From DSAD01 sp036825155 (lineage in GTDB: Bacteria > Desulfobacterota > Desulfomonilia > UBA1062): DNA of 21,955 nucleotides. The stretch's first letter is position 1. Each line of letters starts with the position of its first letter. Below the pieces are notes generated by a model that did no database searches, was not told where the DNA came from, and saw only the letters and a list, made by a program, of their open reading frames with translations. The position numbers and the translations under genes were made by a program. Below are positions 16,063-21,955 of this stretch, in pieces. The DNA is taken from positions 1 to 21,955 of the forward strand of contig DAISYU010000051.1 in NCBI GenBank assembly GCA_036825155.1, in the 5' to 3' direction.

Positions 16063-17928
16063 TTATGATGCGAAACTCTCTTCCGCGATCTCGAGGATGG
16101 ACATATCCTCGTTCTTTATGGCGATAACTGCAGCATCGATCTCGGGCAGCACGTTCTTGACAAAATACCGTGCGCTGAAGATCTTGCCTGAGTAGAATGC
16201 GGCGTTTTTGTTGTCCTTTATAAGTCCGGCAAGCGCAGCCTTGTCGGCGGGATCGATTCCCGCTCCCTGTGCCAGAGCATCGAGCTTGCCCTGGGCAACC
16301 CCGGCCTGCCAGAGAAGGAACCATGCGGATACAACCTTGCCCATCATCATGAGGAACGGATAGGCATTGTTGATGGGGATGAGGAACTTCCCTTCCTTGC
16401 CGCATGTGGCAAAGTACAGCCCCATCTCGGCAAGCTTGTTCACTGCATTCTGTACGTCACCGGCTATATCTGCCATACCATTCAAGTCTTTATACCTGGC
16501 GATAGTGTTGTTCATCTCGCCGAGCAGCCCCATGAAGTAGGTACCCTTCTTCATACCGAGCTTTCTGCCGATCAGATCGAGGGCCTGGATACCGTTTGCC
16601 CCCTCGTAGATGGATGCAATCTTTTCGTCGCGCATGAACTGCTCCACCGGGTATTCGCTGCAGAACCCGTACCCGCCGTAGATCTGCATGGCCTGTTCGG
16701 TTACTCTGAACCCGATATCAGAGCTGTATGCCTTGACGATGGGGGTGAGAATCTCTGCAAAGCCAATCCACTTTTCCTTTTCGGCCTCATCCGCGGCAAG
16801 GTGTTCCATGTCGAAACAGTAGGCGGTGAAATAGATGAGCGCCCGCATGCTGTCCACGGAAGACTTCATCCACAAGAGCATCCTTCTGACATCCGGATGC
16901 TGGATAATGGGCACTCTCGGGGCCTCCGGGTTCTTGAACTCCATCAGGGATGAGCCCTGGAGCCGGTCTTTGGCATACTGCAGCGCATGCAGATATGCGA
17001 TGGAACCACTGCAGAGTCCCTGCATACCGACGGCAAGACGCGCCTCGTTCATCATCTGGAACATGATCTTCATGCCCTGGCGTTCTTCACCGAGCAGTTC
17101 GGCGTAGCAGTCATTATTGTCCCCGAAGTTGATCAGGCAGGTTGCGCTGCCGTGAATGCCCATTTTCTCCTCGATGTTGGCTATTTCGTAATCGTTGCGC
17201 TTTCCCAGGGTACCGTCGCCGTTCACCAGATACTTTGGACATATGAAAATGGAGATGCCCTTGGTGCCGGCAGGATCCCCCTCGATACGGGCGAGAACGG
17301 GATGAATGATGTTTTCCGCCAGGTCGTGATCGCCGCCGGTGATGAATATCTTGGTGCCCTGAAGCTTGAAGGTTCCGTCGGGCTGACGGATGGCCTTGGT
17401 GGTCATATTCCCGAGGTCCGATCCTGCATTGGGCTCGGTCAGTGCCATGGTACCGCCCCAGATGCCCTGCAGCATATTGTCCATGTACTTTCTCTTCTGT
17501 TCCTCGGTGCCATAGGTCAGGATAAGGTGCGCTGCTCCCTCGGTTGCAAACGGATATGCCACAAAGGCGAAGTTGTGGTAGAACCAGTCAACTGCCGCTG
17601 TTGTCACTGTCTGGGGAAGACCCTGTCCACCTTCTTCAGGGGGAACAGACATTCCGATCCAGCCCCCTTCGCAGAAGAGCTTGTAGGGCTTGTGGAAACA
17701 TTCCGGCACATATACCTGGCCGTTTTCCAGCCGGCACCCCTGCTTGTCGCTCTCTGCCAGGGTCGGCAGGATCTCCTCGGTCGCGAACTTCTGCGCCTCG
17801 GTCAGGATCATGTCGAACATATCCTTGGAAAAGTCAGCATACTTTTCATGCTCGCAGAGCTTCTCGGCCTCGAGCATCTCATAGAGAATAAACTGTTGGT
17901 CTCTCTCGTCTAGAATCTGATTTGCCAT
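16063..17928 (-). CDS. Acyl-CoA dehydrogenase, long (DmdC/FadE5-like) form
   Basis: A 621-residue FAD-dependent acyl-CoA dehydrogenase, introducing the alpha-beta double bond into an acyl-CoA with electrons passed to ETF. It is about 220 residues longer than the classic 380-residue enzymes, and matches the 600-residue branch with a helical C-terminal extension. Visible motifs: FAD/substrate segment MALTEPNAGSDLG, then KIFITGGDHD, QIYGGYGF, and the catalytic base Glu442 in SIYEGANGIQALDL. All core residues are present. A GGAG ribosome site precedes the ATG. It begins 21 bases after the thioesterase stop, so the two share a transcript. The acyl chain is unassigned. Confidence 0.92.
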   Translation of the reverse strand: MANQILDERDQQFILYEMLEAEKLCEHEKYADFSKDMFDMILTEAQKFATEEILPTLAESDKQGCRLENGQVYVPECFHKPYKLFCEGGWIGMSVPPEEGGQGLPQTVTTAAVDWFYHNFAFVAYPFATEGAAHLILTYGTEEQKRKYMDNMLQGIWGGTMALTEPNAGSDLGNMTTKAIRQPDGTFKLQGTKIFITGGDHDLAENIIHPVLARIEGDPAGTKGISIFICPKYLVNGDGTLGKRNDYEIANIEEKMGIHGSATCLINFGDNNDCYAELLGEERQGMKIMFQMMNEARLAVGMQGLCSGSIAYLHALQYAKDRLQGSSLMEFKNPEAPRVPIIQHPDVRRMLLWMKSSVDSMRALIYFTAYCFDMEHLAADEAEKEKWIGFAEILTPIVKAYSSDIGFRVTEQAMQIYGGYGFCSEYPVEQFMRDEKIASIYEGANGIQALDLIGRKLGMKKGTYFMGLLGEMNNTIARYKDLNGMADIAGDVQNAVNKLAEMGLYFATCGKEGKFLIPINNAYPFLMMMGKVVSAWFLLWQAGVAQGKLDALAQGAGIDPADKAALAGLIKDNKNAAFYSGKIFSARYFVKNVLPEIDAAVIAIKNEDMSILEIAEESFAS

Positions 17929-17949
17929 GATGCCACTCCTTTATCTATT

Positions 17950-18411
17950 TTATTGATTTTGTTCAGGGTATTTCCTGAGTTGCCAGGTGCCGTGAACAAC
18001 ACAGCACACCTGTCCTTCTGTGTCCTTGAGTTCCAGGTCCATGACCCAGTCCTTTTTCCCCACTCTGTCCGTCTCTTCCTGCATCGCCCTGGCCTCTTCC
18101 TCGCTCAACTGGACCTCAAGGGTCACATCCGTGGTTGCAGGGCGTTTGTACTTGACTGATATTTCTTTAACAATGGGATAGAACCTTTTGATGTCGAATG
18201 AGACATACCAGAGAATCCCTCCCGAACACTCGGCCAGGATAAAGAGCGAACCTGCGTACATGATGCCGATATGGTTGAGGTTGGGTTTGAGGGGCATGAC
18301 CAGCTTTGCATACCTGTCTCTCAGCCCCACGATTTCCAGACCTGTTTCATGAATGACATGCACTGCCTCTGCTATCAGGGCAGGTGCATCCTTATACTTC
18401 TCATCAATCAT
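17950..18411 (-). CDS. Hotdog-fold thioesterase (YiiD-C/DUF4442-like)
   Basis: A 153-residue single hotdog domain. The segment NHIGIMYAGSLFILAE corresponds to the hotdog central helix region of the YiiD C-terminal/DUF4442 thioesterases, where acyl-CoA is hydrolysed. It is the first gene of a two-gene unit with the acyl-CoA dehydrogenase, which supports an acyl-CoA substrate and a role in CoA recycling or in removing dead-end thioesters. A strong GGAGGAGG ribosome site lies just before the ATG. There is no signal peptide. Family assignment is from motif memory; substrate is unknown. Confidence 0.75.
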   Translation of the reverse strand: MIDEKYKDAPALIAEAVHVIHETGLEIVGLRDRYAKLVMPLKPNLNHIGIMYAGSLFILAECSGGILWYVSFDIKRFYPIVKEISVKYKRPATTDVTLEVQLSEEEARAMQEETDRVGKKDWVMDLELKDTEGQVCCVVHGTWQLRKYPEQNQ

Positions 18412-18555
18412 TATCCTCCTCCAAACGGGCCGTTATGCCCATATCCCACATACAATCATGACATGCCCACTACCATCACACATATACCTTCACCCGCATC
18501 AAGCCTGTGGCGAAAATGCACCTGTCAAACACGACCCGATCATATTACCCTGTTC

Positions 18556-18579
18556 TTAAAAAACAGCTCAACTCTGTTT
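18556..18579 (-). terminator. Terminator-like hairpin in the thioesterase leader
   Basis: On the minus strand, AAACAG pairs with CTGTTT around a 7-base loop, and the run of T's starts in the stem and continues after it (TTTTTT in total). An alternative stem CTCAA/TTGAG (18567-18571 with 18578-18582) uses overlapping bases and would exclude it. The stem is short and AT-rich, so it may be a weak terminator, an attenuator or chance. Confidence 0.4.
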
Positions 18580-18742
18580 GAGGCGCCCTGATCAGTTACG
18601 AAATGATTTGTCTGCATGCGGCAGATGTGCGCACTGACAGAATAAAGACCGCAAAACAAAGAAAGGGGTAATAGATCGTAGAGGCCACGTTCGCCCGCAT
18701 CCGTCCATTCTCATAATATTTTAATCACAACTAGTTTTCAGT

Positions 18743-18767
18743 ACTATACTTTTTGATAAAATATAGT
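18743..18767. promoter_or_regulatory. Inverted repeat ACTATA-N13-TATAGT over the -10 region
   Basis: Perfect 6-bp arms spanning the -10 box and predicted start of the minus-strand promoter. This is a plausible repressor site, though AT-rich and possibly fortuitous. Confidence 0.35.
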
Positions 18768-18786
18768 TTTGCAAAGCATCTGTCAA
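18758..18786 (-). promoter_or_regulatory. Candidate sigma-70 promoter for the thioesterase/dehydrogenase unit
   Basis: A perfect -35 TTGACA (18781-18786 on the minus strand), a 17-base spacer and -10 TATTTT (18758-18763), with the overlapping alternative TATATT two bases closer. The predicted start is near 18751, which gives an unusually long leader of about 340 bases before the thioesterase. Confidence 0.5.
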
Positions 18787-18892
18787 GTGTATTTAGCCAT
18801 GGTCCTTTCACGGTTCCAAGGAACGAAAAAACCGGCAACAGCGCCCTAAAAAACCAGCCTGATCTTCGACAAACCACGGGGTTGAAAAGAAT

Positions 18893-19079
18893 TCAGAAGT
18901 CAGAATCCAGATTTCGCCTCCCCTCCGTAGTCAGGTTTGTTGACAAAGGAGGGAAGCCACCGGCTCGTAAACAAAACTGAACGCAACTGAAAGGCGCTCC
19001 TGCACTTTGTACCTTCCTGTCCGGAGGCTTGTCCTGCGTAGTCAAAGACGAAGAGAGAAGCCACAGACGAAGCGGGAAG
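18893..19079. repeat. Degenerate short intergenic repeats
   Basis: Three heptamers in a row (TCAGAAG, TCAGAAT, CCAGATT; 18893-18913). A two-block motif, CGTAGTC then GAAGCCAC, occurs twice (18926-18960 and 19037-19064). A 15-bp direct repeat with two mismatches (AGACGAAG...GAAG) occurs at 19046-19060 and 19065-19079. The pattern resembles the short intergenic repeat families of Desulfobacterota-type genomes, but no family can be named. Confidence 0.45.
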
Positions 19080-19104
19080 GAGGAAAGCGAATGTGAAGAC
19101 GGTT

Positions 19105-19863
19105 TCAGGTATCGCTATCTTCTTTCAGGGTGAACCGCCATGAACAATACCAGTCATCGGGATGGTGATCAGGGGGACATCCAAGACATTCAACAATGAT
19201 CCTCTCATCGATGGCCTGTGCGAACGATCGGTACTCCACCATGCCTGTGGACTTGCAGGGGTAGTCGTCCAGTCCCTTGTCTTTCCTCGTGGACTGTACA
19301 ATACATTCATTCATCCGGAACACGACACTGTCTGGATCTTCATCAATGATGGACTGGACATTGATCTGATGATACAGGCGGAACCGCAATGCCTTTTTCA
19401 GGCCGTCAAGCCCTGCATGATCTTCTAGCCCCAGGAATGATTTAATGGAATGCGCCTCAAACGCGCAGAATCGCCCGATACACCCCCCGGCACACCTCTG
19501 GGCATCGAGCATACTGTAGGAGGCCTCCACAGACTGGAACCAGATACCGTCCGAAGCGAGCCAGTTGGCTCCCAGTGATTTGACGAGGCCGAGAAGATCA
19601 TCCCGGGACATATTCAACAGCGGTTGCACAATACCGTCCTCAAAAGAAAACCCGAGGGTTTTTGCCAGCCTCCTGGTCTGAACCCGATAACTCTTCTTCC
19701 AGGCAGAATCCATGATCTCCAGGGCCTTTTCCATGCCGAACTGATGCACTGCCTCATTAAAGTACAGGCCATGATGCACAAGTATCTGATGGAACATCAC
19801 AACAATGAGCTCTGCCAATCGTTCATGCGTCAGATCTTCCAGACGTTCGATCTCTTTTTCCAT
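19105..19863 (-). CDS. DUF6125-like cysteine-rich protein
   Basis: 252 residues, no signal peptide or membrane helix. The sequence matches my memory of the DUF6125 family from Desulfobacterota-type anaerobes, which has no established function. The N-terminal part is helical (about 1-110, with VHHGLYFNEAVHQFGMEKALEI and NWLASDGIWFQ). The C-terminal half is cysteine-rich: Cys124, Cys128 and Cys133 (RCAGGCIGRFC), Cys187, Cys203 (YPCKS), Cys226 and Cys229 (ECLGC), His233-His234 and Cys240. This layout could bind a metal or give a catalytic cysteine; it also loosely recalls the ATC-hydrolase-like cysteine enzymes. It is the last gene of a TRAP/SDR/SDR cluster, so it probably works on the same organic acid. 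Function is not assigned. Confidence 0.75.
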   Translation of the reverse strand: MEKEIERLEDLTHERLAELIVVMFHQILVHHGLYFNEAVHQFGMEKALEIMDSAWKKSYRVQTRRLAKTLGFSFEDGIVQPLLNMSRDDLLGLVKSLGANWLASDGIWFQSVEASYSMLDAQRCAGGCIGRFCAFEAHSIKSFLGLEDHAGLDGLKKALRFRLYHQINVQSIIDEDPDSVVFRMNECIVQSTRKDKGLDDYPCKSTGMVEYRSFAQAIDERIIVECLGCPPDHHPDDWYCSWRFTLKEDSDT

Positions 19864-19938
19864 GGCTGGTGTGTCCTTTCATTCTTTTGCGGGAACTTCT
19901 GGTATTGAGATTCCATGAGCGCCTGTGCACACAAGACA

Positions 19939-20697
19939 TCACACCATGAGAATCCCGCCGTTTACATCCAGGATATTGCCGGTAATGAAGTTAGAGGCCT
20001 GAGACGCCAGAAACACAACCACCTCGGCAATATCCTGCGGCTGTCCCAATCTGCCCAGGGGAACCATTTCATCCCTGTATGGTTCATTTTCCGTCATGGG
20101 GCTGGCCACCGGTCCGGGAGCAACGCCATTCACAGATATCCCGTACTTCATCCCGTTCTTTGCCGCCCACTTTACAAATGCGTGTATGCCCCCCTTTGAG
20201 GCACAATAGTGGGGGCCGGCCAAAACACCGCCCACCCGTCCGGCAATGGACCCCATGCATATAATCTTGCCGTGCCCCTGCTTTTTCATATGCGGCCATA
20301 CAGCCTGAGTCATGAGAAAGGTGCCTTTGAGGTTTACCCCGATGAGCTGATCCCATTCCTCTTCCTCATATTCCTCCAACTCCTTATCGTACACCCCGAG
20401 TATGCCTGTATTGCTGACCAGAATATCTATCCGTCCCCATTTCCGGACGACCTGATCCACAGCATCATGGACATCGCTTTTTTTTCTCACATCACAGTTG
20501 ATCTCAAGGAACTCCCTCCCCCTGCCCTGAATGTCTGCAGCAGTTGTGGTACATGAACTCACATCACACACCGCAACATGCGCACCTTCCCGGGCAAGGG
20601 CATCTGCCACCGCCCTGCCGATTCCCCGGGATGCACCGGTGACCAGGGAAATCATATCCTTTAGATCAATTGGCCCGCTGATATCCTTGATCATCAT
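19939..20697 (-). CDS. Short-chain dehydrogenase/reductase, probably NAD-dependent
   Basis: A 252-residue classical SDR (Rossmann oxidoreductase acting on a hydroxyl or keto group). The cofactor motif is TGASRGIG (residues 20-27). An Asp follows strand 2 (HVAVCDVSS), favouring NAD over NADP. The catalytic Ser150 (GSIAG), Tyr164 and Lys168 (YCASK) are present, with the helix-4 Asn in NLKG. The usual NNAG reads SNTG here. The frame extends to 20766, but I chose the ATG at 20697 because GAGGG stands 5 to 9 bases before it and family alignment starts there. It lies 133 bases after the next SDR gene, in the same direction. The likely substrate is a hydroxyacyl-CoA or cyclic alcohol; this is inference. 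Confidence 0.9.
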   Translation of the reverse strand: MMIKDISGPIDLKDMISLVTGASRGIGRAVADALAREGAHVAVCDVSSCTTTAADIQGRGREFLEINCDVRKKSDVHDAVDQVVRKWGRIDILVSNTGILGVYDKELEEYEEEEWDQLIGVNLKGTFLMTQAVWPHMKKQGHGKIICMGSIAGRVGGVLAGPHYCASKGGIHAFVKWAAKNGMKYGISVNGVAPGPVASPMTENEPYRDEMVPLGRLGQPQDIAEVVVFLASQASNFITGNILDVNGGILMV

Positions 20698-20830
20698 TAG
20701 TTCCCTCATCTGATGCCTTAAGGGCGTTTTTCTCTCCCTGCCATAAGCCTTCCCGCAGGAGATCACCCTGTTAAGTCATCCACCTGTACCCCCATCATCC
20801 CGACATCGGGCAAGCAAAATCCTGTAAAGG

Positions 20831-21610
20831 TTATCTCCTGTATGCCGCCCAACCGCCGTCAGTCATCCACCCCCCATCTATGGGGAGAATAATCCCGGTG
20901 ATATGCCGCGCATGGACAGAGACAAGGTACATGGCAGCATCAGCGATATCTTTGGGATCCAACATGGTCTTCATGGGGGTCATCTCAATCAGCGCACTGG
21001 GATCTCTCTGTCCTTTCTCGATCATGTCCTGTATGAGCGGGGTCAGGACGTATCCGGGGGCTATGGCGTTTACCCTGATATTAAATTGGGCCCACTCCCT
21101 TGAGAGGATTCTCGTGAGCATATTCACTGCACTCTTCATTGGACCGTACATCACTAGAGGGAGTGGAGTGAGCCCGGCAATAGAAGATATGTTCACGATA
21201 CAACCTGATTTCTGCTTTACCATCTCTTTGCCGACCCTCCTGCAGCACAGGTAGAGTCCTTTGTAGTCAAGTTCGAAGATCTTATCTACATAGCTCAGAT
21301 CCAGATCGAGAATCGACTCAGTCGGGTGGGAGGTGCCGGCATTGTTGATGAGGATGTCCACTTTCCCGAATTCCTTCAGGGTCATATCAATCAGGAGATC
21401 CACCTGATCCTTGCGGGAGACATCGATCTCTAGTGCAAGAGTCCGCTGTCCGAGTTCCTCTATTTCATGAGCAGTCTGTCTTGCTGCATCATAATTGATA
21501 TCTGGGATGACTACATGCGCCCCTGCAGAAGCAAGGGCACATGCGATAGACTTTCCAATGCCGGCGCCGGCGCCGGTAACTACGGCGATCCTTCCGTCGA
21601 GTTCACCCAT
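20831..21610 (-). CDS. Short-chain dehydrogenase/reductase with Asp in place of the tetrad Asn
   Basis: A 259-residue classical SDR. The cofactor motif is TGAGAGIG, with an Asp after strand 2 (VVIPDIN) indicating NAD. NNAG is intact. Catalytic Ser is in NISSIAG (Ser143), with Tyr155 and Lys159 in YGPMK. The helix-4 position that is normally Asn (NxxG) reads DYKG, so the Asn-Ser-Tyr-Lys tetrad is altered. The C-terminus ends with a longer tail (GGWMTDGGWAAYRR). The start codon follows GGGGA closely, 12 bases after the TRAP permease stop, so the two are coupled. It shares the cluster with a second SDR; the two may catalyse successive or stereo-specific steps. Confidence 0.9.
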   Translation of the reverse strand: MGELDGRIAVVTGAGAGIGKSIACALASAGAHVVIPDINYDAARQTAHEIEELGQRTLALEIDVSRKDQVDLLIDMTLKEFGKVDILINNAGTSHPTESILDLDLSYVDKIFELDYKGLYLCCRRVGKEMVKQKSGCIVNISSIAGLTPLPLVMYGPMKSAVNMLTRILSREWAQFNIRVNAIAPGYVLTPLIQDMIEKGQRDPSALIEMTPMKTMLDPKDIADAAMYLVSVHARHITGIILPIDGGWMTDGGWAAYRR

Positions 21611-21622
21611 TTCCCCACACCA

Positions 21623-21955
21623 TTATTTAATCAGGCCCGGCAGCCAGGTTAATATGGGCGGGAACAAAAGGCACAGGAAAAGGACAGCAATCTTTATTAA
21701 CGCGAAAGGTATCACGCCTTTATAAATATCGGACAGGGTGACATTGTCCGGCACAACCCCTTTCATGTAAAAGATATTCAGCCCGAAGGGCGGGGTAATG
21801 TATCCGATTACCGTTGCCAGTGAGAACATCAGCATGAACCAGAGCGGATCTATCCCCAGGGTATGAAGCACCGGCAGAAATACCGGAACGCATATCATCG
21901 TAATGGCAACTGGGTCGATGAACATACCCATAACGAGCGTTATCACGAGCATAAC
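21623..21955 (-). CDS. dctM: TRAP transporter large permease (DctM-like), N-terminus outside the window
   Basis: The last 110 residues of the large membrane subunit of a tripartite ATP-independent periplasmic transporter, which imports carboxylates using a sodium gradient and a periplasmic binding protein. The family signatures GMFIDPVAITMICVPVFLP and ITPPFGLNIFYMKG are present, and the protein ends in the hydrophobic helix and WLPG tail typical of DctM. The frame is open to the window edge, so the rest, with the small permease and binding protein, should lie beyond 21955. It is the first visible gene of the SDR/SDR/DUF6125 operon and suggests that the operon degrades an imported organic acid. 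Confidence 0.9.
   Translation of the reverse strand, partial: VMLVITLVMGMFIDPVAITMICVPVFLPVLHTLGIDPLWFMLMFSLATVIGYITPPFGLNIFYMKGVVPDNVTLSDIYKGVIPFALIKIAVLFLCLLFPPILTWLPGLIK

Larger units (their letters stand above)
18412..19104. other. Long intergenic region with leader hairpins and repeat-like DNA
   Basis: About 690 bases with no credible gene. A 75-codon plus-strand frame at 18753-18980 lacks a ribosome site and has no recognisable content. The left part (18412-18790) holds a minus-strand promoter candidate and leader hairpins in front of the thioesterase. The right part (18840-19104) consists of short degenerate repeats, consistent with decayed or non-coding repeat DNA. Confidence 0.6.

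Noticed and set aside
16987..17913. 308-codon open frame on the plus strand
   Set aside because: It is antisense to the acyl-CoA dehydrogenase and has no family features.
18753..18980. Possible small plus-strand gene of 75 codons
   Set aside because: It has no ribosome site, overlaps the promoter and repeat-like DNA, and its composition is basic and low-complexity.
1..21955. CRISPR arrays, tRNA or rRNA genes, insertion sequences, sigma-54 promoters
   Set aside because: No regularly spaced repeats, cloverleaf or rRNA motifs, transposase genes or GG-N10-GC boxes in a credible position were seen by eye.

Overview
The window looks like a chromosomal piece of an anaerobic, acid-degrading bacterium. 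It holds a glycyl radical enzyme with its activase, AMP- and ADP-forming acyl-CoA ligases, an acyl-CoA dehydrogenase, a TRAP carboxylate transporter, NAD-type short-chain dehydrogenases and a DUF6125-like protein. That mix suggests a sulfate-reducing or syntrophic Desulfobacterota-type organism. This is an inference from gene content only; there is no rRNA, and I could not place the species. No tRNA, CRISPR array, insertion sequence or phage gene was recognised.

Layout. 1-2227 (+): 3' part of a glycyl radical enzyme of the Cys-X-Glu class, then its radical-SAM activase. 2261-3070 (-): an endonuclease/exonuclease/phosphatase-fold hydrolase. 3468-3920 (-): a thioredoxin-2-type protein with a zinc ribbon. 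4231-5871 (+): an AMP-forming acyl-CoA synthetase, divergent from the thioredoxin, with a promoter region dense in inverted repeats. 5985-12389 (-): a complete tripartite RND efflux operon in the order tetR, outer-membrane factor, membrane-fusion protein, RND pump. Its operator-like palindrome fills the spacer between the -35 and -10 boxes. 12537-15840 (-): a fused ADP-forming acyl-CoA synthetase followed by a CDF cation transporter with an altered metal site. 16063-18411 (-): a hotdog thioesterase and a long acyl-CoA dehydrogenase, closed by a clear terminator. 18412-19104: about 690 bases without a convincing gene, holding a promoter, leader hairpins and repeat-like DNA. 19105-21955 (-): TRAP large permease (truncated at the window edge), two SDRs and a DUF6125-like protein, apparently one operon.

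How they fit together. Most of the window handles carboxylic acids as CoA thioesters: uptake (TRAP), activation (AMP- and ADP-forming ligases), oxidation (acyl-CoA dehydrogenase, SDRs) and release (thioesterase). The glycyl radical pair adds oxygen-sensitive C-X bond chemistry. The RND operon is probably a self-contained, solvent- or metabolite-responsive export system. The parts most worth following up are the unassigned glycyl radical enzyme, the TRAP/SDR/SDR/DUF6125 cluster, the CDF transporter with substituted metal ligands, and the long hairpin-bearing leader upstream of the thioesterase.
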